64,000 nt of DNA from Spirosoma oryzae (lineage in GTDB: Bacteria > Bacteroidota > Bacteroidia > Cytophagales > Spirosomataceae). Of this stretch, positions 26,887 to 36,245 are shown one piece after another. The position numbers and the translations under genes were made by a program. Where the stretch lies: contig NZ_PVTE01000003.1 of NCBI RefSeq assembly GCF_003002825.1, positions 186,001 through 250,000 of the forward strand, written 5' to 3'. The notes under the pieces are model-generated. The model made no database searches. It worked only from the letters and a program-made list of their open reading frames with translations, and had not been told where the DNA came from. Within the stretch, counting starts at the first letter, position 1; every line of letters starts with the position of its first letter.

Positions 26887-29800
26887 TTACGACAGCGCAA
26901 CGGCGGGTTCCGAGTGAATCGTTTTCGTGTCCTTCCGGTAGAACAGCCGGTAGATAATCGGGAACACGAGCAGCGTCAGTACGGTGGCCGTGATGAGTCC
27001 GCCGATCACGACGATTGCCAGGGGTTTCTGCGTTTCGGAACCGATCCCCGTCGAGACAGCGGCCGGGAGCAGACCGATCGCGGCCATCAGCGCCGTCATG
27101 ACGACGGGGCGAACGCGGGACTGTACCCCTTCGCGAATAGCCTGGTCGAGGGGCATCCGTTCTTTGCGGTTGTTGTTGAAGACCGTAATCAGGATCACGC
27201 CGTTCTGCACACAGATACCGAACAGGGCGATAAAGCCGACACCCGCCGAGATACCGAAATTCATGCCCGTCACGTGCAGCGCCAGTATACCGCCGATCAG
27301 CGCGAAGGGCACGTTGAGCAGCACCAGCCCGGCGTCTTTGGCGTTGCCGAACAGGATGAACAGAATCACGAAAATGGCACCGATACTGATGGGCACCACC
27401 TGACTCAGCCGGTCGGTCGCCCGTACCTGATTCTCGAACTCCCCAACCCAGTCGACGGAGTACTCACGGGCGGGCTGTAGCTTCTCACGGACGCGCTGCT
27501 GGGCTTCGGCAATGGTGCTGCCCAAATCCCGACCGCGCACAGAAAACTTCACCCCGATGAAGCGTTTGTTGAGGTCGCGGTAGATGAAGGCCGGCCCCGT
27601 CACCTGCCGGATCGTCGCAATCTCTTTCAACGGAATCTTCCCCCCGGTCATCGTCGGCACCATAAGCCGCATGATGTCGGCTTCGCTTTGCCGGTACTCG
27701 GGCAGGAACCGCACCCGGATGTCAAATTTACGTTCGCCCTCGTACAGCACCGACGCCGTTTTACCGCCAATTGCCATTTCGATTACGGCCTGCGCGTCGG
27801 CCGTCGACACGCCGTAGAGCGCCATCTGCCGGTCGTGGAGCAGCACGCTGATTTCGGGTTGCCCCACGTTGCGAATGATCCCGAGGTCTTTGATGCCGGG
27901 TACATTTTCGATCGCGGCCATGGCCTGCGCTGCGTATTTTTCCAGTTCGTAGACATCGGGGCCGAAGATTTTGATCCCGTTACTGGCTTTATAGCCCGCC
28001 ACGGCCTCAGCCACATTGTCGACAATCGGTTGCGAATAGTTGTAGAGGACGCCCGCGTAATTTTTCAGTTTGGCGTCCATCTCATCGGTCAACTGTTCGG
28101 TGGTGATCGTTCTCGACCACTCCTCCTTCGGCTTCAGATCGACCTGAAACTGGCAGAAGTAGAAACCGTTCGGGTCGGTACCGTCGTTGGAGCGGCCTAC
28201 CTGCGAGAGCACCTGCCGCACTTCGGGGAATTTTTGCAGGTCGTCCCGAATCGTTCTGGTCATCTTCACGCTTTCGGGCAGCGACATGCTCATCGGCAGT
28301 TCAGCCGTTACCCACAACGCGCCTTCGTTCAGTTGGGGCAAAAACTCCGTGCCGAGCAGCGACGCCGAGAAAAACGTAGCGCCCATGAAGCCCAGCGCGG
28401 CAACCAGACTTGTACGCTTATGCCGGAAACACCAGCCGAAGCCGCGCATGACAAGCCAGTCGAAGAAGCGGACGAGCGGGTTATTTTTCTCGCGGACGTT
28501 CTTTCTGAGCAGGATCGAGCAGAGTACCGGTACCAGCGTCAGCGTGTAGAGAAGGGCACCGAGCAGGGCAAACCCAAGGGTCCAGGCCAGGGGCGAAAAC
28601 ATCTTACCTTCTACTTTCTCAAAGGAGAAAATAGGCAGCAGCGCCGTGATGATGATGAGTTTGGAGAAGAACACGGCCTTACCCATCTCCCCCCCCGTTT
28701 TGCGAATCAGGCCCAGCTTGGCAAGTTGGTTGAAGCGCGCCATCCCGACCTTGTGGGCCTTGTGATCGAGGGCGACGAATATCCCCTCGACCATGACGAC
28801 TGCGCCGTCGATGATAATGCCGAAATCGACCGCGCCCATGCTCAGCAGGTTGGCCGACATACCGCGCAACCGCAGACACATAAAGGCAAACAGCAGCGCC
28901 AGCGGGATAATGATCGACACGATGATGGTCGTGCGCCAGTCGGCCATGAACAAAAACACGATCACCGTGACGAGCACGATTCCTTCGGTGAGGTTGTGCA
29001 GCACCGTGCGGGTACAGTATTCGATCAGGTTATCGCGGTCGTAGAACGTGGCCATTTTTACGTCCGACGGCAGCACGCTCGTGTTCAATTCCTCGATCTT
29101 GGCTTTTACCCGTCCCAGCACTTCCGACGGATTTTCGCCCTTGCGCATCACCACGATTCCTTCGACAACGTCGTCCTGCGCATCGAGTCCGACCTGTCCC
29201 ACGCGTGGCAGTTCCGATTCGATTACTTCGGCGACGTGTTTGACCAACACCGGGTTACCACCCGCTTCTTCGATCAGGATGTTTTCGATGTCGGGAATCG
29301 ACGTCAGCAGGCCGATACCGCGTACTACATACGCCTGCCCGTTCCGCTCGATCACGTCGCCCCCGACGTTGACGTTGCTACGGGTCACGGCCTGGTAGAC
29401 TTCCAGCGGGGTGATGTCGTATTTGGCAAGCTGGGTCGGGTTGACGCGGAGTTCGTAGATTTTGTCGCGCCCCCCAAAGGCGACAATGTCGGCGACGCCG
29501 GGTACGCTGCGCAGTTGCCGGTCGATTACCCAGTTTTGCAGCGTCAGCAGTTCGCGGCTGTCCCGGTTTTTGCTTTCGAGCGTGTAGCGGAAAATCTCCC
29601 CGGTCGGGCCATAGGGCGGCTGAATTTCGGGGTCGACGCCGTCGGGCAGCGATACGTTTTGCAGGAGGTTATTGACCTGCTGCCGCGCAAAGAAATCCTC
29701 GACACCATCGTCGAAAATAATCTTCATCACCGACAGTCCGAACATGGTTGTCGAGCGGACGTTGCTTTTGCGCTGCACCGAGTTCATGGCCACCTCGATG

Positions 29801-30012
29801 GGCACCGTCACGAACCGCTCCACTTCTTCCGCCGACCGGCCATGCCACTGGGTCACGACCACGATCTGCGTGTTGGTCACGTCGGGAAACGCTTCGAGCG
29901 GGGTACGCAGGTAGCTGACCACGCCGGCAATGACCAGCGCCCCCGTCATGAAGAAGACGAAGAAGCGGTTCTTCAGCGAAAAGCCGACGATCGAACGAAT
30001 GAATTTAGACAT
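26887..30012 (-). CDS. CzcA/CusA-family heavy-metal RND pump
   Basis: From the ATG at 30012 it is 1041 residues, the usual family length. The frame opens to 30105 only through a repeat-encoded lead. It has the N-terminal helix (FIRSIVGFSLKNRFFVFFMT), PLEAFPDVTNTQIVV, and the porter-domain signature. Transmembrane segment 4 carries DFGIIIDGAVVMVE with D396, D402 and E409, the proton-relay trio of the CzcA branch. The second half repeats the fold (ISAGVGFIALFGICVQNGVI). It exports divalent metals from the periplasm or cytoplasm. It is the third gene of a TolC, adaptor, pump operon on the minus strand. The two-component pair at 34878-36937 could regulate it (inference). Confidence 0.9.
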   Translation of the reverse strand: MSKFIRSIVGFSLKNRFFVFFMTGALVIAGVVSYLRTPLEAFPDVTNTQIVVVTQWHGRSAEEVERFVTVPIEVAMNSVQRKSNVRSTTMFGLSVMKIIFDDGVEDFFARQQVNNLLQNVSLPDGVDPEIQPPYGPTGEIFRYTLESKNRDSRELLTLQNWVIDRQLRSVPGVADIVAFGGRDKIYELRVNPTQLAKYDITPLEVYQAVTRSNVNVGGDVIERNGQAYVVRGIGLLTSIPDIENILIEEAGGNPVLVKHVAEVIESELPRVGQVGLDAQDDVVEGIVVMRKGENPSEVLGRVKAKIEELNTSVLPSDVKMATFYDRDNLIEYCTRTVLHNLTEGIVLVTVIVFLFMADWRTTIIVSIIIPLALLFAFMCLRLRGMSANLLSMGAVDFGIIIDGAVVMVEGIFVALDHKAHKVGMARFNQLAKLGLIRKTGGEMGKAVFFSKLIIITALLPIFSFEKVEGKMFSPLAWTLGFALLGALLYTLTLVPVLCSILLRKNVREKNNPLVRFFDWLVMRGFGWCFRHKRTSLVAALGFMGATFFSASLLGTEFLPQLNEGALWVTAELPMSMSLPESVKMTRTIRDDLQKFPEVRQVLSQVGRSNDGTDPNGFYFCQFQVDLKPKEEWSRTITTEQLTDEMDAKLKNYAGVLYNYSQPIVDNVAEAVAGYKASNGIKIFGPDVYELEKYAAQAMAAIENVPGIKDLGIIRNVGQPEISVLLHDRQMALYGVSTADAQAVIEMAIGGKTASVLYEGERKFDIRVRFLPEYRQSEADIMRLMVPTMTGGKIPLKEIATIRQVTGPAFIYRDLNKRFIGVKFSVRGRDLGSTIAEAQQRVREKLQPAREYSVDWVGEFENQVRATDRLSQVVPISIGAIFVILFILFGNAKDAGLVLLNVPFALIGGILALHVTGMNFGISAGVGFIALFGICVQNGVILITVFNNNRKERMPLDQAIREGVQSRVRPVVMTALMAAIGLLPAAVSTGIGSETQKPLAIVVIGGLITATVLTLLVFPIIYRLFYRKDTKTIHSEPAVALS

Positions 30013-30028
30013 GGATTGCGAAAGATTG

Positions 30029-30126
30029 AATGACTGAGTGATAGAATGATTGAATGAATGAGCGATTGCACCGGGCGGAGCGATTTCGCCTATTCTATCA
30101 TTCAATCATTCTATCACTCAGTCATT
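30029..30126. repeat. 29-bp perfect inverted repeat inside the pump operon
   Basis: The arm at 30029-30057 (ACTGAGTGATAGAATGATTG core) is exactly complementary to that at 30098-30126, with a 40-base spacer. The right arm overlaps the TGA of the adaptor gene (30122-30124). The left arm ends 17 bases before the pump ATG. The spacer begins with one more short copy of the AATGAATGA motif. Confidence 0.9.
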
Positions 30127-31210
30127 TATTTAGTGCGTTGAAAACCAGCAGCTGATCGCGGGAAATGATCCGTTCACCCGGCTGCACACCCTGTTGTATG
30201 TACGCGACGTCGCCCAGCGATTTCAGGACGTTTACTTCGCGCGTTTCGATGTTAGCCCGGTCTCGAAAGACCATGACGTACTGCTTCGACCGTTCGAAAA
30301 TGACCGACTGCGCCGGCACAGTTGCCAGTCGTCCACCGTCTTCGTAGCGCAGCGTTACGGTCGCGTGCATCTCCGGCTTGAGCTTGCTACCGGGGTTCGG
30401 CAGCCGAATCCGTACGGTCATGGCTTTGGTGTTGGGGTCAAGGACGGAATAGATCTTGTCGACCTTGCCCCGGAAGCGTTCATTCGGGTAGCTGAGCGTT
30501 TGGATGCTCGCGTCCATGCCGGTACGCACGCGCCCGATGTCGCTTTCGTTGACGTTGGCCAATACCCAGACATCGCTGATCTGCCCGATGGTGAACAGGT
30601 TGTCGGCGTTGTCGGAACGGAGCTGTGTGCCCCGGTTCACATTCTTCTCGATCACGTAGCCGTCGATGGGTGCCTTCACCGTGTACATCGACCCTTTGCC
30701 GATGCCGTAAATGCGCGACACAGCCGCTACCCGGTCTACCTCGGCCTGCGCTTTCTCGACTTCTTTCTGAGCCGCGACGACTTCACGCTGCGAGTTCAGC
30801 TTGGTCTCGAACAGGTCCTGTGCGACCCGCAGGTTTTTTTCGGCCAGCAACAGGTCCGATCGCGCCTGTATGCCCTGCCGTTCCAGATCGGCCACTTCGC
30901 CCGACCGGATCGTCGCCAGCGACTGCCCTTTGCGCACGTAGTCGCCCAGTTCGACGCCGACCGCTTCGACGTCGCCCCCGACCAGCGGGAATACCTTGAT
31001 TACCCGATTTTCGTCGGCCGTCACTTTCCCGACCAGCGTCAGTTCGCTATGCACCGGCCGACTGACGACCGAGTCCAGTTTGATCCGGCGCATCATCGTG
31101 TCCGACAGCCGGAACGCTTTCTCACTGTCGGTTTGCGCTTCCTTCTGTTCCGGTGCGCAGGCCGTGAGCAGGGCCAGGCATGCCAGAAAAATTTGACTAT
31201 TTTTTTTCAT
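30122..31210 (-). CDS. RND efflux periplasmic adaptor (CzcB/CusB family)
   Basis: A 362-residue lipoprotein adaptor (signal MKKNSQIFLACLALL, then TAC). It shows the first lipoyl strand (VFPLVGGDVEAVGVELGDYV, then RKGQSLATI), a coiled-coil hairpin (DLLLAEKNLRVAQDLFETKL), the second lipoyl half (VKAPIDGYVIEKNVNRGTQL) and a barrel (NPGSKLKPEMHATVTLRYED). It couples the RND pump to the TolC-like protein. The genes on both sides are the matching partners. It differs strongly from the other adaptor at 7907, so the two systems are not a recent duplication. Confidence 0.88.
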   Translation of the reverse strand: MKKNSQIFLACLALLTACAPEQKEAQTDSEKAFRLSDTMMRRIKLDSVVSRPVHSELTLVGKVTADENRVIKVFPLVGGDVEAVGVELGDYVRKGQSLATIRSGEVADLERQGIQARSDLLLAEKNLRVAQDLFETKLNSQREVVAAQKEVEKAQAEVDRVAAVSRIYGIGKGSMYTVKAPIDGYVIEKNVNRGTQLRSDNADNLFTIGQISDVWVLANVNESDIGRVRTGMDASIQTLSYPNERFRGKVDKIYSVLDPNTKAMTVRIRLPNPGSKLKPEMHATVTLRYEDGGRLATVPAQSVIFERSKQYVMVFRDRANIETREVNVLKSLGDVAYIQQGVQPGERIISRDQLLVFNALNK

Positions 31211-31242
31211 GATAAGACGTAAACCAATCTCATAATTAGCAC

Positions 31243-31308
31243 ACCCCCAACCCCCTGAAGAGGGCTTAGTTCACTAGCGAGAAAAGCCCCCTTCAGGGGG
31301 TTGGGGGT
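31243..31308. repeat. Family C inverted repeat between channel and adaptor genes
   Basis: ACCCCCAACCCCCTGAAG at 31243-31260 is the exact complement of CTTCAGGGGGTTGGGGGT at 31291-31308. The stem continues inward as AGGGCTT/AAGCCCC with one mismatch, leaving a loop near TAGTTCACTAGCGAGA. It lies in the gap between the TolC and adaptor genes. Confidence 0.9.
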
Positions 31309-31337
31309 ATGTATATCCTGTGTGTATGTCACCCGCC

Positions 31338-32603
31338 CTAAAACAGCTCCTCCCCGACCAGGTAATTCAGTTCTTCGTACGCACTGACACGGTCGGCTTT
31401 GAGCCGGTTGAGCTGCTGCACACTGTTGTTGTAGGCTTCGATCAGGTCGACAAATTCGATCAGGCTCAGATTCCCTTTCTGAAAACTGACAACCACACCC
31501 CGGTTGAGTTGGTCAAACTGCTCGCTGAAAGTCGATTCCATCGTCTGCATCCGCCGTTCGACTTCGCGCACTTTCAGCAGGGCCGCATCGACTTCATTAA
31601 TAATCTGAATAGCCCGTTGCCGGTGCAGCTCCCGCTGATAGCCGATCTGCGATTTAGCCGCCCGGATAGCACCCTGATTTCGGTTGAATACCGGCAGATC
31701 GGCCGATACCGATACGCCCACGTAATTCTGCACATAGCTGCCAGCCTGATCGTACAGTCCACCCACCCGTAGGTCGGGTACCGCCAGCGCCCGTTGCAGG
31801 TTATGGTTCAGTTCGGCCTGTCGCGTCAACGATTCGGCCGCCCGCAGATCGGGTCGACTACGCAGGGCCTGTTGCCGCAGCGAATCGTCGGGCAGAACCG
31901 GCAACCGATAGCGCGTCAGCGTCGCGTCGGTTACGACAGGCCGGACGGGAGTTGTGATCGAGAGTAATGTTTGCAGTTGCTGCTGATCGTCAGCCAGTTG
32001 GAAGCGGATGGCGGTGCGCTGATTGTTTAGTTCAAACAGGAGCGCTTTCAGGCGCAGCAATTCCCGCAGCGATACGTTGTTCCGCCCATACTGCACCTCG
32101 TAGGCCGACACCGTCGTTTGCAGCGTGTTGATCTGCTGATCGAACCGGCTAAGTGTTTGTTGCTGGAAATAAATCGCGTAGAAGCGGCTGCGCAGGTCGA
32201 ATCGCAAGCCCCGCAGCAGATCCAGCAACTCGTATTCCGTTAATCGGGTCGCTTCGGAAGCCAGGGCAATCCGTTTGTTTCGCTTTCCTGCCGTATACAG
32301 CAACTGCTCGATCGACACGATTTTCTGCCCATGCCGACCGATGTCGAGCGCCCGCCGGGTTTCCGGATTGTAGGTGCTTAACTCGACGCCGACGGTCGGG
32401 TTGTCGTACAGACTTGCCTGTAGCACCTGCGCCTGACTCGCATCGATGCGAAAGCGTTCAGCCAGCAACAGCAGGTTGTTCCGCAGAAACAGGCTATCGG
32501 CCTGTCGCAGCGTCAAGGCCAGCGAATCGGGGATCGACGTAAATTGAGCATGCCCCGGCCGGGCCATGAGCAGACAAAGGAAAAAGGCAATGAGTAGCCG
32601 CAT
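31338..32603 (-). CDS. TolC-family outer-membrane efflux channel (CzcC-like)
   Basis: A 421-residue protein with a signal peptide (MRLLIAFFLCLLMARPGHAQ). It has the duplicated TolC/OEP helical-hairpin pattern: LTLRQADSLFLRNNLLLLAE near the N-terminus, ARRALD-type junctions, DLRAAESLTRQAELNHNLQR at the second repeat, and the end repeat LIEFVDLIEAYNNSVQQLNR. It forms the outer-membrane duct of the metal efflux operon and is its first gene. The 3' gap holds a family C hairpin. The real partner preference is inferred from operon position. Confidence 0.88.
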   Translation of the reverse strand: MRLLIAFFLCLLMARPGHAQFTSIPDSLALTLRQADSLFLRNNLLLLAERFRIDASQAQVLQASLYDNPTVGVELSTYNPETRRALDIGRHGQKIVSIEQLLYTAGKRNKRIALASEATRLTEYELLDLLRGLRFDLRSRFYAIYFQQQTLSRFDQQINTLQTTVSAYEVQYGRNNVSLRELLRLKALLFELNNQRTAIRFQLADDQQQLQTLLSITTPVRPVVTDATLTRYRLPVLPDDSLRQQALRSRPDLRAAESLTRQAELNHNLQRALAVPDLRVGGLYDQAGSYVQNYVGVSVSADLPVFNRNQGAIRAAKSQIGYQRELHRQRAIQIINEVDAALLKVREVERRMQTMESTFSEQFDQLNRGVVVSFQKGNLSLIEFVDLIEAYNNSVQQLNRLKADRVSAYEELNYLVGEELF

Positions 32604-32730
32604 ACGGTGAGTACAATACAGCTACAAAGCTCTATCGCCAACCTTGCAGGAGACTTAAAACCAGTTTAGAGGTCGCTTAGAAATCGCTTAGAAAATTATT
32701 AGAAGAGTTTCCGGGCGCGTGTGCCAGCGG

Positions 32731-33924
32731 TCAGTTTGCCTGTCCGTTCAGCTGGTAACTCAGCGCAACCAGCACCAGTAGCAGCGATACGAAGCCCAGC
32801 GCGACACTCAGCGAAAACTGCTCGGCGATAAAACCGAGCAGGGCCGGGCCGGTCAGCAAACCGGTATAGCCAATCGTCGTAATGGCAGGGATACTGATTG
32901 TCGGTGCAACCCCCGGCAGGCGACCAGCCGCACTAAAGAAAATGGGCACGATATTGGCCACGCCCAGGCCTAGCAGCACAAAGCCCAGCAGGGCACCGTA
33001 TACACCCGGAATCAGCACCGCCATCGCTATACCGGCCGCTCCCAGCAGGCTACCACCAACGACAACCGCCCTGCCACTCAGCCGGGCCACCAGTTTATCG
33101 CCAATCAACCGCATGATGGCCATGGCGACCGAAAAAGCCGCGTATCCGGCCCCCGCCAGGGTTGGGTCCATGCCTTTGGTATCGCGTAGATAGATAGCAC
33201 TCCAGTCGAGGATAGCGCCTTCCGACAGGAAAACGGCGAAGCACATCAGGCCCAAAAACAGGACACTGCCTTTGAGCCAGCCTAACCGGGTCCGGCCCGC
33301 TGTCGGCTGGTCGGTAGTCTCTGCAAAACGGGCCATAATCTGCCGTTCAGTATCGGCGGCAAACAGCTTGTTGTATTGCGTCAGTACGATGAGCACCATC
33401 AGCGCGGCAATACTGCCGATGGCGTAGGTCGGGTTGAGTCCCAGCCGGACCAGAAAGCCCAGTCCCAGCGAGCCAAACAGACCGCCCACACTGAACAGCC
33501 CGTGCAGCGACGACATGATGGGGCGGCCATACAGGTTCTGCACCTGTACGCCGTGCGCATTCATGGCCACGTCGATCGCGCCGACGCCCGCGCCGAACAG
33601 AAACAACGTCACAGCCATAGCTATCGGTGATGACAGTATAATCAACAAGGGTAGCGTCAGCGCCATGAGCAGGGCGGCCCCGGCAATGACCGTACGGCTT
33701 CCCAGTCGGCTCACCAGCCAGCCCGACGTGGGCATCATCACCATTGCCCCCGCCCCCAGCATAAGCAACAGCAGGCCCAGATCAGCATCGTCCAGCCCCA
33801 GTCGGTCTTTCGCGAACGGAACCATCGGTGCCCAACTCGCCATCCCCAGTCCGCAAACCAGAAAAACCAGTTGCGTTGCGGTGCGTGCTTTTGTTTGCTG
33901 ATCGGATGGAATGGCGATGGTCAT
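32731..33924 (-). CDS. MFS transporter, YbjJ-like
   Basis: A 397-residue carrier with about 12 hydrophobic helices, starting at the ATG at 33924. A GTG at 33975 is possible, but its lead is charged. The N-terminal half has GLGMASWAPMVPFAKDRLGL and the typical cytoplasmic loop GWLVSRLGSRTV (loop 2-3 motif). Next comes DVAMNAHGVQVQNLYGRPIM, a hallmark of the YbjJ/FucP-like branch, where it precedes SSLHGLFSVGG. Substrate is unknown. It is not tightly linked to the efflux operon downstream (gap of 127 bases) and may have its own promoter. Confidence 0.88.
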   Translation of the reverse strand: MTIAIPSDQQTKARTATQLVFLVCGLGMASWAPMVPFAKDRLGLDDADLGLLLLMLGAGAMVMMPTSGWLVSRLGSRTVIAGAALLMALTLPLLIILSSPIAMAVTLFLFGAGVGAIDVAMNAHGVQVQNLYGRPIMSSLHGLFSVGGLFGSLGLGFLVRLGLNPTYAIGSIAALMVLIVLTQYNKLFAADTERQIMARFAETTDQPTAGRTRLGWLKGSVLFLGLMCFAVFLSEGAILDWSAIYLRDTKGMDPTLAGAGYAAFSVAMAIMRLIGDKLVARLSGRAVVVGGSLLGAAGIAMAVLIPGVYGALLGFVLLGLGVANIVPIFFSAAGRLPGVAPTISIPAITTIGYTGLLTGPALLGFIAEQFSLSVALGFVSLLLVLVALSYQLNGQAN

Positions 33925-34051
33925 GGCGACGTAGGGCGTACTGGTCGCTAAATGTACGCCTGATTTTGACCCCACCCGCTACAAATTTGTATTCAGCCAA
34001 CTTAACCGCCCGCTATTCGTTAGTCTAGATGGAGCCATAGCGAACGGAGAG

Positions 34052-34873
34052 ATGATTGCCACCAGTGAACTAAAAGATAAGTCGATTCAGGGGATTGAGT
34101 GGCTGGCGCGGGGAAGCTATATAGCGAAAGGGATTCTGTACGGGACCATCAGTCTGTTTACGTTCGAGTTTGCGCTCGGTTCGCGCGGAGCCGATCCCAA
34201 CCGGGAGGAAGTGCTGCATCAGCTGATGGATAACACGCTGGGACAGATTCTGCTTTGCCTGATGGTGCTGGCACTGGCCGGCCATACGCTGTGGCGCATT
34301 GTCGAAATCTGGAATGATCCCTACGAAAAGGGCTGGGGCCCGTGGGGAATTCTGTACCGGATGAATTACCTGCTCAGTGGCATCACCTACGCCGGACTGG
34401 GCTACACCGCCCTCCGCCTGCTGACGGGACAGGGCAGCGGCCCTGACGCCAAGAAACTCTGGGTTACCCGCCTGCTCCAGATCGACGGGGGCGACTGGCT
34501 GATTATCAGCGTGGGCGTGATTTTCCTGCTGTGGGCGGGTTTGCAGGCTTACAAGGGGTTGTCGGGCAAAGTGTACAAAAGCCTGGAGCTGCCGCAGGAG
34601 TCGAATCAGTACCTCTGTAGTTTTCTGCGCTTCTGTAGCCTTGCTGGCTTTCTGACCGTTGCCGCTACCCTATGCATTACCGGCTGGTATCTGATCAAAG
34701 GCGCGCTGGAAAAAGACCCCGATTGGGTACGCAGCACCGACGATCTGCTCAAAGCCATGGAACACCTGCCCGGCGGCTGGGGCGTTCAACTGGTTGCGGC
34801 CCTCGGCTTTCTGCTGATGAGCCTGTTCATGCTGGCCATGGCCCGCTGGTTTCCTCTCAAAGCCGTGGACTAG
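34052..34873 (+). CDS. DUF1206 membrane protein
   Basis: A 273-residue protein with six predicted transmembrane helices in three pairs, which is the DUF1206 pattern. Each pair opens with a WLARGSYIAKGILYGTISLF-type segment, repeated as YLLSGITYAGLGYTALRLL and FCSLAGFLTVAATLCITGW. The Arg-Gly-xx-Ala-Lys-Gly block is the best-conserved part. The role of DUF1206 proteins is not known. The gene is divergent from the MFS gene and nearly touches the convergent kinase gene at 34878. Confidence 0.8.
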   Translation: MIATSELKDKSIQGIEWLARGSYIAKGILYGTISLFTFEFALGSRGADPNREEVLHQLMDNTLGQILLCLMVLALAGHTLWRIVEIWNDPYEKGWGPWGILYRMNYLLSGITYAGLGYTALRLLTGQGSGPDAKKLWVTRLLQIDGGDWLIISVGVIFLLWAGLQAYKGLSGKVYKSLELPQESNQYLCSFLRFCSLAGFLTVAATLCITGWYLIKGALEKDPDWVRSTDDLLKAMEHLPGGWGVQLVAALGFLLMSLFMLAMARWFPLKAVD

Positions 34874-34877
34874 TTGG

Positions 34878-36245
34878 CTACAAATGCGGCAACGACACGG
34901 TAAACGTACTTCCCTGCCCCGGCTGGCTCTCGACCCGAAGTGAGCCGTGGTGCAGGTCGATTAGCTTTGCGGTAATCGACAGACCGATGCCGAACCCCTG
35001 ATAGTCGAGCGCGTTGGGGGCTCGGTAGAACGGCTCAAAAATACGCGCGATGTCAGCTTCGGTCATGCCGATACCCTGATCGCTGACGGCCACGTAGCAG
35101 TGCGTATCGTCGGTACTGATGCGTACGCGGGCCGTATGATCCGGTGAATATTTACAGGCGTTGTCGAGCAGGTTGATGAATACCTGTTTGAGCAGTTTTT
35201 CGTTACCGGCGACCAGTGTTTCGCGTTCCGATTCGGGGACGTGTTCGTAGTCGATGGCGATTTTGTAGTTCGGCCGGGCGGCTGTCAGTTCGTCGCGGGC
35301 GGCAAAGAGCGACTCATCACTACGGATCGGATGCAACGGCAGCAGGTCGATGGTTTCCAGCGTCCGGGCCAGCTGTAACAGACTGTTGGTAAGCCCGATA
35401 AGGCGATCCGCATCGGTCAGCAGGTTTTGTAGGATGGCTTCGTGCTCGGGTACCGTCAGCGGGCGCAGCAGGCCCAGTTGTATTTCTGATTTGAGCGCAG
35501 CCAGGGGAGTTCGTAACTCGTGCGACGTCTGCGATACGAAGCTACGCTGCTGTTCAAAGGCTTGTTGAAGTCGCCGGAGCAGATCGTTGACGTTGATGGC
35601 CAGCCGGGCAATTTCATCCTGCCGGTTACCCTCATCCAGTCGACGTTGCAGGTTACCCGCCGTGATCGTCGTCACCTGTTCGTTTAGCTGACTGATGGGG
35701 CGCAGCGACTGTCCGGCGAAGAAAATACCCAACCCGATCGTAATGCTGATTCCGACGAACAGTCCCCAGCCGAGCGTCAGTTGCAGGTTATCCAGTTTAC
35801 TGCGCCCGAACTGATCGTAGGCGGATGCCAGAATAACCAGATCACGTCCGTTCTGCCGGTACAACAGTCCAATCAGTTCGTTGCGGCCGTTGTGCGTCTC
35901 GATGTCTTTTTCCTGGCGCACCCGATTCAGCAGCGACGGTGAATAATTGATCACCTGGTCGTCGACACTGCTATAGATCAGTCGGTTTCGCTCGTCGAAA
36001 ATCAGTACTTTCTCGTCGAACAGGGCTGTCAGCGTATTCCGGTCGATGATTTTGAGCAGGTCGCGGTCGACTTCCTTGACTTCAACCAGAAACCGTACCG
36101 TTGTCCGCCCCTTGTTCTTCAGCCGGTCGTAAAACTCCTCGCGCCGGTACGTGGCCGACACAACGTAGATCACGATGGAAAAGACGATTAGTATCGACGC
36201 GACGATCAGCGAGAACTGGAGCGCAATACGGTTGCGAATCGTCAT
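34878..36245 (-). CDS. HAMP-domain sensor histidine kinase (CusS-like)
   Basis: A 455-residue membrane kinase. A transmembrane helix (IALQFSLIVASILIVFSIVI, about 6-29), a periplasmic sensor of about 130 residues, a second helix (WGLFVGISITIGLGIFF, about 160-178) and a HAMP segment (LRPISQLNEQVTTITAGNLQ) are visible. The phospho-acceptor is H242 in SQTSHELRTPL. HATPase boxes are LLDNACKY, DQGIGM and GFGIGLSI. Its ATG overlaps the response-regulator stop (ATGA), so the two are translationally coupled. The form matches metal-sensing CusS/CzcS kinases. The pump operon 2 kb downstream is a plausible target. Confidence 0.9.
   Translation of the reverse strand: MTIRNRIALQFSLIVASILIVFSIVIYVVSATYRREEFYDRLKNKGRTTVRFLVEVKEVDRDLLKIIDRNTLTALFDEKVLIFDERNRLIYSSVDDQVINYSPSLLNRVRQEKDIETHNGRNELIGLLYRQNGRDLVILASAYDQFGRSKLDNLQLTLGWGLFVGISITIGLGIFFAGQSLRPISQLNEQVTTITAGNLQRRLDEGNRQDEIARLAINVNDLLRRLQQAFEQQRSFVSQTSHELRTPLAALKSEIQLGLLRPLTVPEHEAILQNLLTDADRLIGLTNSLLQLARTLETIDLLPLHPIRSDESLFAARDELTAARPNYKIAIDYEHVPESERETLVAGNEKLLKQVFINLLDNACKYSPDHTARVRISTDDTHCYVAVSDQGIGMTEADIARIFEPFYRAPNALDYQGFGIGLSITAKLIDLHHGSLRVESQPGQGSTFTVSLPHL

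Noticed and set aside
27688-30033. 781-codon plus-strand ORF opposite the second RND pump
   Set aside because: It lies wholly on the antisense strand of a recognisable pump gene. His/Asp/Arg-rich composition is typical of a shadow frame.
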